From assembly GCF_012163145.1 (NCBI RefSeq), contig NZ_JAAVTX010000008.1, positions 1-64,000 of the forward strand: a stretch of DNA of 64,000 bases. Reading direction: 5' to 3'. The translations under genes and the position numbers were made by a program. The notes under the pieces are model-generated. The model made no database searches and was not told the DNA's origin. It saw nothing but the letters and a program-made list of their open reading frames with translations. How positions within the stretch are numbered: the stretch's first letter is position 1; each line of letters opens with the position of its first letter. Of this stretch, positions 1-8,593 are shown one piece after another. The DNA comes from Falsiroseomonas frigidaquae (GTDB lineage: Bacteria > Pseudomonadota > Alphaproteobacteria > Acetobacterales > Acetobacteraceae).

Positions 1-25
1 CGTCCGCCAGGTCAAACCGCGCCAT
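1..25 (-). mobile_element. Start of an IS5-family transposase gene (cut by window edge)
   Basis: An ATG on the minus strand at 25 opens a frame reading MARFDLAD, which continues off the left edge. This opening matches, from memory, the start of IS5-family (IS427-group) transposases common in Roseomonas-like genomes (MARFDL-D-EW). Only eight codons are visible, so the call rests on this octapeptide plus the inverted repeat just upstream. If correct, the insertion sequence ends near base 55 and the adjoining receptor gene sits immediately outside it. Confidence 0.45.
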
Positions 26-28
26 CCC

Positions 29-53
29 AAGGCTCCCACCAATCAGGAGCCTT
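29..53. repeat. Inverted repeat at the probable IS end
   Basis: AAGGCTCC (29-36) and GGAGCCTT (46-53) are perfect complements separated by nine bases. The repeat lies directly before the transposase-like start codon. It could be the end structure of the insertion sequence or a hairpin in its leader; the second IS end is outside the window. Confidence 0.45.
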
Positions 54-100
54 GAATCAACCTGGCCGCCGCGCCGCAAGCTTTATGAGTGCAGAGCCTA

Positions 101-117
101 GCGCGCGGTTTGCGCGC
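101..117 (-). terminator. Hairpin after the AapJ-like gene
   Basis: GCGCGC (101-106) and GCGCGC (112-117) flank a five-base loop just past the stop codon of the minus-strand receptor gene. There is no clear U-tract on the transcribed side, so it is a weak terminator or a 3' end stabiliser. Confidence 0.3.
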
Positions 118-135
118 CCGCCTCACCCAAGCCCG

Positions 136-1167
136 TCAGCGGACCGGCGGCGCGTACATCAGGCCGCCGCGGGTCCACAGATCGTTCAGCCCGCGTTCCA
201 GGCCGATCGGCGTGTTCTCGCCCAGATGGCGGGCGAAGATCTCGCCATAATTGCCCACGGCCTTGATCGCGTTGTAGGCCCAGCGGCGATCCAGCCCCAT
301 GAACGGGCCATGGTCGCCGGTGACGCCGAGCAGCCGGCGGATGTCCGGGCGCGGGCTTTCCAGCATCTGGTCCACATTGGCCTGGGTCACGCCCAGCTCC
401 TCCGCCTCGATCAGCGCAATGACGGTCCAGCGGACGATGTCGAACCACTGGTCGTCGCCCTGCCGCACCGCCACCGCCAGCGGCTCCTTCGAGATGCGGT
501 CGGGCAGGATTACATGCTCCCGCGGGTTCTGCATGGCCGAACGCGCGCCGGCGAGCTGCGAGGCATCGGTGGTGAAGACATCGCAGCGGCCGGACTGGTA
601 GGCCAGCCGGGTCTCGTCATTCTGCTCGAAGACGACGGGACGGATCGTGACGTTGTTGGAGCGCGCCCAGTCCGCCAGGTTCAACTCGCTGGTGGTGCCG
701 GAGGTGACGCAAAAGCTGGCGCCGTTGAGGTCCACGCCGCGCGTGACGCCCAGGCTGCGGCGCACCAGGAAGCCCTGGCCATCGTAGAAATTCACCGCCG
801 TGAAGTTCAGCCCGTTGGCGGTGTCGCGGCTATGCGTCCAGGTGGTGCTGCGCGGCAGCACGTCGATCTGGCCCGATTGCAGCGCCGTCATGCGCGATGC
901 CGAGTTCAGGATGGTCCAACGCGCGGCGCCGGCATCGCCCAGCACGGCGGCGGCGACGGCGCGGCAGGTATCGGCATCCAGCCCGGTGAAGATGCCGCGG
1001 CTGTCCATCACGCCGAAGCCGGGCGCGCCGGGGTGCCCGCCGCACAGCACGGTGCCGCGGCTACGCACGGCCTGCAGCGTTGGGCCGGGTGCCGCCACGC
1101 TCTGCGCCATCGCCGTGCCGGCCAGCGCCAGCAGCAGGCCGGCGGCCGCCATCGTCCTGGTGATCAT
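136..1167 (-). CDS. AapJ-type general L-amino-acid substrate-binding protein
   Basis: Periplasmic receptor of the SBP_bac_3 family, closest in pattern to AapJ/BztA receptors of general L-amino-acid ABC importers. The 343-residue product has a signal peptide (about residues 1-21, ending AMA) and the usual bilobed receptor length. Diagnostic segments are GVMDSRGIFTGLDADTCRA around residues 52-70 and RWAYNAIKAVGNYGEIF near the C-terminus. Its ATG overlaps the stop of the upstream TRAP permease gene by four bases (ATGA), so the two are translated together. No amino-acid ABC permease or ATPase lies beside it, which is unusual for this family. Family call is firm; the partner transporter is not. 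Confidence 0.9.
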   Translation of the reverse strand: MITRTMAAAGLLLALAGTAMAQSVAAPGPTLQAVRSRGTVLCGGHPGAPGFGVMDSRGIFTGLDADTCRAVAAAVLGDAGAARWTILNSASRMTALQSGQIDVLPRSTTWTHSRDTANGLNFTAVNFYDGQGFLVRRSLGVTRGVDLNGASFCVTSGTTSELNLADWARSNNVTIRPVVFEQNDETRLAYQSGRCDVFTTDASQLAGARSAMQNPREHVILPDRISKEPLAVAVRQGDDQWFDIVRWTVIALIEAEELGVTQANVDQMLESPRPDIRRLLGVTGDHGPFMGLDRRWAYNAIKAVGNYGEIFARHLGENTPIGLERGLNDLWTRGGLMYAPPVR

Positions 1168-3077
1168 GCGTTCTCTCCCCGAATGCGGCGCGCGGTTCGT
1201 GCCGTCGCCATTTGCCAGGCCGCCACCGCACCCAAGGACAGGAAGGCGATGGCGAAGCGCCCGGCATCAGGGATCGCATGCAGGAAGGCCACCGCCAAGC
1301 CCAGCGCCCCGAGCAGAAGGCGCAGCGGCCTGCCCATCGGCGCCAGCAGGAAGCCCGCATAGGAGGAGGTGAACAGCACCAGCGCACCGGCCATGATGCC
1401 GACCGAGCCGATGATCTGCACCAGCCCGCCCCGCATCATGATCCCCGGATCGTAGATGAAGGCGAAGCCAACCGCGAAGCCGGCGATGGCGAAGCGGGAG
1501 GAATGCAGCGCCGTCATCAGCGGGCTGGAGCGCGCGATCGCCGCCGCGGCGAAGGCGGCGGCCGCCACGGGCGGCGTGGTATCCGCCAGCACCGCGAAAT
1601 AGAAGACGAACATGTGCGCCTGCAGCATGTCCACATCGAGGTAGGAGCCGAGTTCCAGCACCTGCGGCACGCCGATGGCGGCGGCGATGATGTAGCTCGG
1701 CGTGGTCGGGATCCCCATGCCGAGGATCAGCACGGTGATCGCCAGCAGCAGCAGTAATATCGCCAGGTCGCCGCCGGCGAGTTCCTTGATGATGCCGCCG
1801 AAGGCCACCACCATGCCGGTGGCCGTCAGTGCGGAGACGACGATGCCCGCCCCCGCGATGGTCGCCGCCAGCGGCGCCATGGTGAGCCCCGCGCTCGCCA
1901 GGCTGTTCAGGATCTGCATCGGCGTCATCCGTGTCCGCCGCCGCAGGAAGGCCACGGCCACCATGGACAGCGTGGCGCAGAAGGCGGCGAAATTGCCGGA
2001 CCAGCGTTCGGTCATCAGCCAGACCAGCACGCCGATCGGGATCACCAGATGCGCGTCGGCCAGCACCTCCCGCCACGCCGGGATGTCCTGCGCCGGCACC
2101 GGCTCCAGCCCGAGCTTCTTCGCCTCGAAATGCACGGCGGACAGGATGGCGAAGTAGTACAGCACCGCCCCGGCGGCGGCGGCCACCAGGATGTCGCCGT
2201 AGGGGATGTTGGTGATCTCCGCCATGACGAAGGCGGCCGCGCCCATCACCGGCGGCATCAGCGCGCCGCCGACGCTGGCCGCGCTTTCGATGCCGCCCGC
2301 CACCGCGGGGCGGTAGCCGACGCGGATCATCAGCGGGATGGTCATGGAGCCGGTGGTGATGACGTTGGAGACGGAGGACCCGCTCATCGTGCCGAACAGG
2401 CCGGAGGTCACCACCGCGACCTTGGCCGGCCCGCCGGAATAGCGCCCGGCGACCGCGGTGCCGAAATTGGAGAACAGCCGGCCGGTGCCGCTGCCCTGCA
2501 TGAAGCTGCCGAACAGGATGAAGACGGCGATGATGGTGGCGACGATGCCGGTCAGCGGGCCATAGACACCACCCGCCGTCGGGACCAGCCAGGCGGCCTC
2601 GACGATTTCCTCCGGGCTGAAGGGCCGGGCATTGAGCATGCCGGGCACCAGCCAGCCGAATTGCATATAGGCCAGCGAGACGGCGACCATGATCGCCAGG
2701 CCGGGTTCCACCGCGCGGCGGATCGCCTCCAGCAGCGTGACGATGGCGACGACGCCGAGCGCCATCATCGTCGGCGTGAAGGGGTCGACATATTCCATGC
2801 GGTCGGCGACCGCCATCCAGTTCCACATCACCCAGGCATGCGGCACGCCCGACGCCACCGCCCAGATCCAGTCGAGCACCGAGGGCCGGTGCCGCGGCGA
2901 CCGGGTCTTCGATGCCGGGTACAGGATGAACAGCAGCGGCGTGAACACCAGCAGGTGAAAGCCGCGCATCTGGATCGGCTCGGGAAAGCCCGTGCCACCG
3001 AAATACAGGTGGACCGCGGCAGCCGCCGCGGCCCAACCCCAACAGACCCACTTCAGCGGGCCGGCGAGTTCACGCAT
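1164..3077 (-). CDS. TRAP transporter permease, fused 4TM/12TM (TAXI type)
   Basis: Inner-membrane permease of a TRAP transporter in which the small (DctQ-like) and large (DctM-like) subunits form one chain of 637 residues, the usual form for TAXI systems. Hydrophobic segments run through nearly the whole protein, and glycine-rich stretches such as GLFGTMSGSSVSNVITTGS and GMGIPTTPSYIIAAA are the conserved repeats of the DctM half. The chosen ATG at 3077 begins MRELAGPLKW; an earlier ATG at 3113 would add twelve residues rich in Arg and Cys. It lies between the TAXI receptor gene upstream and the AapJ-like receptor downstream. Such systems are driven by an ion gradient, not ATP. Confidence 0.93.
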   Translation of the reverse strand: MRELAGPLKWVCWGWAAAAAAVHLYFGGTGFPEPIQMRGFHLLVFTPLLFILYPASKTRSPRHRPSVLDWIWAVASGVPHAWVMWNWMAVADRMEYVDPFTPTMMALGVVAIVTLLEAIRRAVEPGLAIMVAVSLAYMQFGWLVPGMLNARPFSPEEIVEAAWLVPTAGGVYGPLTGIVATIIAVFILFGSFMQGSGTGRLFSNFGTAVAGRYSGGPAKVAVVTSGLFGTMSGSSVSNVITTGSMTIPLMIRVGYRPAVAGGIESAASVGGALMPPVMGAAAFVMAEITNIPYGDILVAAAAGAVLYYFAILSAVHFEAKKLGLEPVPAQDIPAWREVLADAHLVIPIGVLVWLMTERWSGNFAAFCATLSMVAVAFLRRRTRMTPMQILNSLASAGLTMAPLAATIAGAGIVVSALTATGMVVAFGGIIKELAGGDLAILLLLLAITVLILGMGIPTTPSYIIAAAIGVPQVLELGSYLDVDMLQAHMFVFYFAVLADTTPPVAAAAFAAAAIARSSPLMTALHSSRFAIAGFAVGFAFIYDPGIMMRGGLVQIIGSVGIMAGALVLFTSSYAGFLLAPMGRPLRLLLGALGLAVAFLHAIPDAGRFAIAFLSLGAVAAWQMATARTARRIRGENA

Positions 3078-3123
3078 TCTTCCGCGCCAGCCTTCCCGAC
3101 ATCGGCAATACATCGAAACCTGC

Positions 3124-3223
3124 GGCCGGCAACACCGGCCGAGGCCGCGAACGCGGCCCGCCGCTTATGCGGCGAGCCAGGCGAAGCGCCGGCGACTGAG
3201 GCGCGGATCGCCCAAGATCCGCG
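3124..3223. repeat. Five successive hairpins between TAXI receptor and TRAP permease genes
   Basis: Inverted repeats follow one another: GGCCGG/CCGGCC (3124-3140), GGCCGCG/CGCGGCC (3143-3158), CGCCGC/GCGGCG (3159-3174), GGCG/CGCC (3180-3190) and CGCGGATC/GATCCGCG (3202-3223). No ORF uses this stretch. It lies just after the receptor gene and before the permease gene on the same strand, where structured RNA often stops or protects transcripts so that receptor exceeds permease. It could equally be a cluster of dispersed palindromic repeats. Confidence 0.7.
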
Positions 3224-3240
3224 AGACCGGACATCACTCT

Positions 3241-4236
3241 TCAGGCCGGCATCACGCCGGCTTCACGGAAGGCGCGCGCGGCGCCCGGGTGCAGCGGCAC
3301 GCCATTGTACTTCCAGGCCACCGCCGGGTCGAAGGCGCCCATGCTGGCATGGATCTGCGTCAGCCGCGTGCCGCGGTTCTTGATCAGCGTTCTGGTGATG
3401 CCGTAGGCGACCTCGTCCGGAACCGATTCATGCGCCAGGATGACGCTGTCCATCGTCGTCACCTTCAGGTCCGTGCTCTGCAGCTGCGGATAGGTGGCGG
3501 CGGGCAGCACGCCCTCGGCGTAGGCGTAGGTGTCGATCAGGTGCTTGCGGACATCGTCGGGGAAGCCGACGAGCTGCGACGGGCGGCGGCCCTGGCCGAT
3601 CTCGGTCAGGATCGCGGCCGGCTTGGCGAGCGCGGCATACAGGTAGTCCACCTGGCCATCGGCATAGGCGGCGCCGATATCGGCGTAGCTGCCGTTCAGG
3701 TAGCGGCCACCCTCGCTGCGGATCTTGTCCGGGCTGGTGCCGAGGAAGCGCAGGATGCGCTGCAGCGTCATCTCATCCGTGGAAGACCGCTGCGGGCAGG
3801 CGATCTTCAGGCCGCGCTGGGTCAGGATCTCCCGCATCCCTTCCGGCCCGGTGCCGACGGCGCGGACCAGATTGTGCTCGGTCGGGCTGTAGCCGGAGCC
3901 GAGGCTCCGCAGGTTCTCATGCTTCGCCCGGTAGGGCTCCTCGCCCCGGGCGGCCGCGGCGGTGAAGGCATCGATGCCCCAGCCGAGCTGCGACTGGCCG
4001 TTGTTCACGCGGGTGGAATTGGCCAGCCCGCCGCCCGGCACCACGCGGATGCGGATGTTGGGGTTCTCCTCCCCGATCAGCGAGGAAAGGCCGGCGGCCA
4101 TGGTGTACCAGCCGCCGCCGACCGAACCGGCGACCCATTCGAAGGTCTGCTGGGCCTGGGCGGTGCGGATCGCCGGCGTGGAAAGTGCGGCGGCACCGAG
4201 CAACAGCGCGCTGCGGCGCGGAATCATGATGGCCAT
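3241..4236 (-). CDS. TAXI family TRAP solute-binding protein
   Basis: Periplasmic receptor of the TAXI class (TRAP-associated extracytoplasmic immunogenic protein), delivering an unknown organic acid or amino acid to the neighbouring fused permease. The 331-residue product has an N-terminal signal with adjacent arginines (PRRSALLLGAAAL, cleavage near residue 28). The mature start shows the family signature, VAGSVGGGWYTMAAGLSSLI, followed by VPGGGLANSTRVNNGQSQLG. A GGGGAGG ribosome site six bases upstream supports the ATG at 4236. It is the first gene of the TRAP group, separated from the permease by the hairpin cluster. Confidence 0.94.
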   Translation of the reverse strand: MAIMIPRRSALLLGAAALSTPAIRTAQAQQTFEWVAGSVGGGWYTMAAGLSSLIGEENPNIRIRVVPGGGLANSTRVNNGQSQLGWGIDAFTAAAARGEEPYRAKHENLRSLGSGYSPTEHNLVRAVGTGPEGMREILTQRGLKIACPQRSSTDEMTLQRILRFLGTSPDKIRSEGGRYLNGSYADIGAAYADGQVDYLYAALAKPAAILTEIGQGRRPSQLVGFPDDVRKHLIDTYAYAEGVLPAATYPQLQSTDLKVTTMDSVILAHESVPDEVAYGITRTLIKNRGTRLTQIHASMGAFDPAVAWKYNGVPLHPGAARAFREAGVMPA

Positions 4237-4338
4237 CGAGGGCCTCCCCGTTTGTCTGCCGGGGGATCATGCGCGCCGCGCCGCCCGGCTTGCAACCGGG
4301 CCGGCACCGGGTTTTGCCGGTCGCCGTGCGGCGCCTGC

Positions 4339-4641
4339 TCAGCTTCGCAGCAGAAACGGTCGCGCCGCCTGCATCGCCGGGCCGCAACGGGGCGCCGCCT
4401 CGCCCAGCACGGCGTCGGGCTGGACGGTGCCGATCCAGGCGGCGAATCCGGTGCGGATCGCCCACCAGGGGTCCTCCGTCGCGCGCTGCAGCAGCACCGG
4501 CGCCGCCGCCGCGCCGCAGGCCGCGACCTGGGCCACCACGGCCGGGGGCGCATTCGCCTCCGCCAGGCGGGACTGCACCTCCGCGGTCAGCGGGTTGACC
4601 AGGAAGGCGACGACCAGCCAGGCGATCAGGTCCCCGAACAT
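4339..4641 (-). CDS. Small hypothetical protein with hydrophobic N-terminus
   Basis: A 100-residue product of unknown function. The first ~17 residues (MFGDLIAWLVVAFLVNP) are hydrophobic and could anchor it in the membrane; the remainder is Ala-rich with a pair of Cys (one near residue 42, one in PRCGP). The frame is open upstream to 4755, but the added segment is Arg/Pro-rich and looks like out-of-frame coding, so the ATG at 4641 is preferred. It stands alone between the TAXI receptor and the divergent receptor gene at 4858. I do not recognise the family. Confidence 0.5.
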   Translation of the reverse strand: MFGDLIAWLVVAFLVNPLTAEVQSRLAEANAPPAVVAQVAACGAAAAPVLLQRATEDPWWAIRTGFAAWIGTVQPDAVLGEAAPRCGPAMQAARPFLLRS

Positions 4642-4857
4642 GCGGGCCTGCTGGCGATGGGATGGGACGGCATGGGCTGAAACCTCCGCGCGGGGAGGTC
4701 CGACATCACGCGGCTGCGTCAGAGGGGCCCGGACCTCCGCCGCATCTGGCCGCACGCGGCATCTCCTGCAAGATGCGCACCCACTTCAACTACGGTTGCA
4801 TCGCATCCGCGCCCGACCGCATGCTGCGGCGACCGCAATCGATTGCCGGAGAGAATC

Positions 4858-6447
4858 ATGCACCGCCGCAGCCTGCTGACCGGGATGGCCGCCGCCGCCC
4901 TGCCCGTCTCGCTTCCGGCTCCTGCCCTCACCCAGGGCACGGCCGCGCACACGCTGCGCTTCATCCCGCAGGCGGATGTCACCAGCCTCGATCCGATGAG
5001 CACCACCAGCTACGGCGTCCGCAACCACGGCCACATGTGCTGGGACACGCTGTACGGGCCGGACACCAATTTCGTCATGCGACCGCAATTGGCCGAAGGC
5101 CATGTGGTGGAGGATGACGGGCTGCGCTGGGTCTTCACCCTGCGCCCCGGCACGAAGTTCCACGACGGCACGCCGATCCGCGCGCAGGACGCCATCGCCT
5201 CCATCGCTCGCTGGTCGGCGCGGGATACGCTGGGCCAGACGCTGCGCGCGCGGACGGAGGCGATGACCGCGCTGGACGACCGCCGCTTCGAGATCCGCCT
5301 GAAGCAGAAGTTCGGTCCCATGCTGGAGGCATTGGGAAAACCCTCATCCTACCCCTGCTTCATCTTCCCCGAACGCTTCGCCACGGTCGATCCGACCACC
5401 CCCTTCACCGAGGTGGTGGGCAGCGGCCCCTATCGCTTCGTGGCGAGCGAGCGCCTGTCCGGTGCCCGTGTGGTCTACCAGAAGTTCGCCGACTACGTGC
5501 CGAACCCGAACCCGCCCAGCCTGCTCGGCGGCGCCAAGCACGCGCATTTCGAGCGGGTGGTGTTCAACATCATGCCGGATTCCGGCACCGCCGCGGCCGC
5601 CATCCAGGCCGGCGAGATCGACTGGTACGAGCAGGTGGCCCCCGACCTGCGCCCGGTGCTGGCGCGCAACCGGGACATCACGGTGGAGCGGGTGGATTTC
5701 GGCGGGCTGATGGCGCATCTCCGCTTCAACCACCTGCATGCACCCTTCGACGATGTGCGGGTGCGCCGCGCCCTGCTGCATTCGATCAACCAGGCCGATT
5801 TCATGACCTCCATCATGGGCACCGACCGGGCGCTATGGTCGGATGGCATGGGGGTCTTCCCGCGCAGCTCTCCGCTTGCGAATGATGAGGGGCTTTCCGT
5901 GCTGACCGGCCCGCGCAGCTTCGACCGCGCACGCGCCGCGCTGCGGGAGGCCGGCTACGCCAACCAGCCGGTGACGGTGCTGCACCCGACCGATGTGGTG
6001 AACAACAACACCATGACCACGGTGCTGACCGATGCGCTGAAGCGCTCCGGCCTGAATGCGGAGAGTGCGACCAGCGACTGGGGCACGGTGCTGCAGCGCC
6101 GCGGCCGGATGAACCCGCCAAGCGAGGGCGGCTGGAATGCGCTGATCGTGCTGTTCGGTGGCGTCGACCTCGGCAATCCCGGTGTGCACCCGCTGCTGCG
6201 GGCCAATGGCCGCCAGGCCTGGTTCGGCTGGCCCACCAGCCCGGCGCTGGAAAGCCTGCGCGACGAATGGCTGGAAGCGCCGGACCTCGACACGCAGAAG
6301 GGCATCGCAAGGCGGCTGCAGGCGCAGTTCTGGCAGGACGTGCCCTTCATCCCGCTCGGCCAGTATTTCGTGGACAGCGCCTGGCGGAAGGATATCTCGG
6401 CACCGCAGAAGGGCATGGCGCTGCCGATCAACGTGCGGCGCGTCTGA
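4858..6447 (+). CDS. ABC transporter substrate-binding protein, family 5 (peptide/nickel type)
   Basis: Periplasmic receptor of the DppA/OppA family (SBP_bac_5), 529 residues. It begins MHRRSLLTGMAAAALPVS, a twin-arginine-like signal with cleavage near residue 25. The mature protein shows the family landmarks LRFIPQADVTSLDPMST, LRPGTKFHDGTPIRAQDA and DVRVRRALLHSINQADFM. GGAGAG sits four bases before the ATG at 4858, which is better than the TTG fifteen bases upstream. No cognate permease or ATPase lies beside it, so it is an orphan receptor; the downstream ABC exporter is of another class. Substrate unknown. Confidence 0.9.
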   Translation: MHRRSLLTGMAAAALPVSLPAPALTQGTAAHTLRFIPQADVTSLDPMSTTSYGVRNHGHMCWDTLYGPDTNFVMRPQLAEGHVVEDDGLRWVFTLRPGTKFHDGTPIRAQDAIASIARWSARDTLGQTLRARTEAMTALDDRRFEIRLKQKFGPMLEALGKPSSYPCFIFPERFATVDPTTPFTEVVGSGPYRFVASERLSGARVVYQKFADYVPNPNPPSLLGGAKHAHFERVVFNIMPDSGTAAAAIQAGEIDWYEQVAPDLRPVLARNRDITVERVDFGGLMAHLRFNHLHAPFDDVRVRRALLHSINQADFMTSIMGTDRALWSDGMGVFPRSSPLANDEGLSVLTGPRSFDRARAALREAGYANQPVTVLHPTDVVNNNTMTTVLTDALKRSGLNAESATSDWGTVLQRRGRMNPPSEGGWNALIVLFGGVDLGNPGVHPLLRANGRQAWFGWPTSPALESLRDEWLEAPDLDTQKGIARRLQAQFWQDVPFIPLGQYFVDSAWRKDISAPQKGMALPINVRRV

Positions 6448-6488
6448 TGCCGTGATGGCCGCAGGTATCGCGGCCAGCTGAGAACCGT

Positions 6489-6516
6489 TTGCAGCTTGGG
6501 CATGGGGTGGTGTATC
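6489..6516 (+). promoter_or_regulatory. Possible promoter for the MsbA-type exporter (leaderless)
   Basis: TTGCAG (6489-6494), 16 bases, TGTATC (6511-6516), then eight bases to the ATG at 6525. No ribosome site precedes that ATG, so a leaderless transcript would fit. The match to sigma-70 boxes is only fair. Confidence 0.3.
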
Positions 6517-6524
6517 GCCGCCCC

Positions 6525-8249
6525 ATGCTCCGACAATTCCTCCGCTTCTATCGCCCGCATCTGCGCCTGGCGCTGATCGCCTTCGGCTGCGCCGCGCTGT
6601 CCGGCGTGCTGGAGCTCGGCTTCCCCATGGCGGTGCGCGCCTTCATCGACCACCTGCTGCCGCAGCAGGACATGGGCATCATCGGCTTGGCCGTGGCGGT
6701 GCTGCTGGCCATCTACCTGGTCAATGCCGGGCTGATGGCGGTGGTCACCTATTGGGGCCACGTGCTCGGCATCGCCATCGAGACGGAGCTGCGGCGCAAC
6801 GCCTTCGACCAGCTCATGCGCCTGTCCTTCCGCTTCTACGACAACCAGAAGACAGGCCACCTGGTCGGCCGCGTCACCAAGAACCTGGAGGATATCGGAG
6901 AGGTCGCGCATCACGGGCCGGAGGATCTGCTGGTCGCGGTGCTGACCTTCCTCGGCGCCTTCGCCCTGATGCTGCTGGTCAGCCCGGCGCTGGCCCTGCT
7001 GACCGCGGCGATCGTGCCACTGGTGGCCTGGGTGGTGGCGCATTACGGCGGGCGGATGACGCAGAACTGGCAGGCGCAGTTCGGCCGCGTCGGCGCCTTC
7101 AACGCCCGCATCGAGGAAGCCGTCGGCGGCATCCGTGTGGTCAAGGCCTTTGCCAACGAGGCGCATGAGCGGCAGCTTTTTGCGGCCGACAATGCGCAGT
7201 ACCAGCGGACCAAGCTGGAGGCCTACCGCATCATGGCCGTCAGCATGACGCTGAACTACCTGGGCATGCGGCTGGTGCAATTGGTGGTGATGCTGGCGGG
7301 TGCCGGCTTCATCGTCGCCGGAAGCCTGTCCATCGGCGACTTCGTCGCCTTCCTGCTGCTGGTCAACGTGTTCTACCGGCCGCTGGAGAAGATCAACGCA
7401 GTGATCGAGACCTACCCCAGGGGCCTCGCCGGCTTCCGCAGCTATCTCGACCTGATGGCGACGCAGCCGGACATCGCCGATGCGCCGGATGCCACCGCCG
7501 CCCCGCCGCTGCGGGGCGCCGTGCGGTTCGAGGGCGTGACCTTCGGCTACACGCCGGACCGCCCGGTACTGCGCGACCTGGAGCTGGAAGTGGCGCCGGG
7601 GCAGACCGTGGCGCTGGTCGGGCCCTCAGGGGCCGGCAAGACCACCATCTGCTCGCTGCTGCCGCGCTTCTATGAGGTGCAGGCCGGGCGCATCACCATC
7701 GACGGCATCGACATCCGGTCCATGACCCTCGCCTCGCTGCGCGGGCAGATCGGGCTGGTGCAGCAGGATGTGTTCCTGTTCGCCGGCAGCATCCGGCAGA
7801 ACATCGCCTATGGCCGCCTCGGCGCCAGCGAGGAAGACATCCGCGACGCGGCCCGCCGCGCCCGGCTGGACGCCTTGATCGCCGACCTGCCGGAGGGGCT
7901 GGACACCGTCATCGGGGAGCGTGGCGTGAAGCTCTCCGGCGGCCAGAAGCAGCGCCTCGCGATCGCCCGCATCTTCCTGATGAACCCGCCCATCCTGATC
8001 CTGGACGAGGCGACCAGCGCGCTGGATACGGAAACGGAGCGGGCAATTCAGCAGGCGCTGGCCGAACTCGCCCGCGGCCGCACCACGCTGGTCATCGCGC
8101 ACCGCCTGGCCACCATCCGCGACGCGGACCGCATCCTGGTGGTGACGGAGCAGGGCATTGCGGAACAGGGCAGCCACGCGGAGTTGCTGGCGGCCGACGG
8201 CCCCTATCGCCGGCTGCACGCCGCGCAATTCGCCGCCGCGGCCGAATGA
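6525..8249 (+). CDS. ABC exporter, fused permease and ATPase (MsbA/multidrug type)
   Basis: Inner-membrane half-transporter of 574 residues that works as a dimer to export lipids or drugs. An N-terminal six-helix ABC_membrane domain (about 1-310) is followed by an ATP-binding domain. Walker A is GPSGAGKTT near residue 366, the signature LSGGQKQR near 470 and Walker B ILILDEATSALD near 490; all key residues are present, including the switch His in IAHRLATIRDADR. The ATG at 6525 is chosen because it starts MLRQFLRFYRPHLRL, typical for the family; frames open further upstream lack a ribosome site. Its link to the receptor gene before it is only positional. Confidence 0.92.
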   Translation: MLRQFLRFYRPHLRLALIAFGCAALSGVLELGFPMAVRAFIDHLLPQQDMGIIGLAVAVLLAIYLVNAGLMAVVTYWGHVLGIAIETELRRNAFDQLMRLSFRFYDNQKTGHLVGRVTKNLEDIGEVAHHGPEDLLVAVLTFLGAFALMLLVSPALALLTAAIVPLVAWVVAHYGGRMTQNWQAQFGRVGAFNARIEEAVGGIRVVKAFANEAHERQLFAADNAQYQRTKLEAYRIMAVSMTLNYLGMRLVQLVVMLAGAGFIVAGSLSIGDFVAFLLLVNVFYRPLEKINAVIETYPRGLAGFRSYLDLMATQPDIADAPDATAAPPLRGAVRFEGVTFGYTPDRPVLRDLELEVAPGQTVALVGPSGAGKTTICSLLPRFYEVQAGRITIDGIDIRSMTLASLRGQIGLVQQDVFLFAGSIRQNIAYGRLGASEEDIRDAARRARLDALIADLPEGLDTVIGERGVKLSGGQKQRLAIARIFLMNPPILILDEATSALDTETERAIQQALAELARGRTTLVIAHRLATIRDADRILVVTEQGIAEQGSHAELLAADGPYRRLHAAQFAAAAE

Positions 8250-8252
8250 GGC

Positions 8253-8510
8253 TCAGCGCCAGCCGGAACGGCGCTCGCAGGCTTCGCGGGCGCGCGGGTT
8301 GGCGCGCTCCCACTGGGTGATGGACCGGGTCTCGTTGTTCGACATGCGGTCGTTCATGCAGCTGCAGTAGGCGTGGACCACCCGCTGCGACACCCGCGCA
8401 TCGCGGTTGTCGCGCAGGCACTGGTTGATCCAGCGGCGGTCATCCGAAGACGCCGACTGCGCCGTGACGCAGCCAGGCGCCAGCAACGCCACCATCAGCA
8501 ACAGGCCCAT
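8253..8510 (-). CDS. Small exported cysteine-containing protein
   Basis: An 85-residue product with a hydrophobic leader (MGLLLMVALLAPGCVTAQS). The Cys in LAPGC could be a lipid attachment site, though the residues before it do not fit a standard lipobox. The mature part carries four further Cys in the order C, CxC, C (NQCLRD, AYCSCMND, REACERR), suggesting disulfide bonds in the periplasm. I do not recognise a named family. It ends three bases after the stop of the convergent exporter gene and follows a divergent-free gap of 83 bases to the next minus-strand gene. Confidence 0.65.
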   Translation of the reverse strand: MGLLLMVALLAPGCVTAQSASSDDRRWINQCLRDNRDARVSQRVVHAYCSCMNDRMSNNETRSITQWERANPRAREACERRSGWR

Positions 8511-8593
8511 CTTCCCGACCACGGCGCCACTTCCCCAGCAACCCAGGGGAGCGTTGCACAGCCGCAACAGACCGGCAATCCGCCGGCCCGGCG

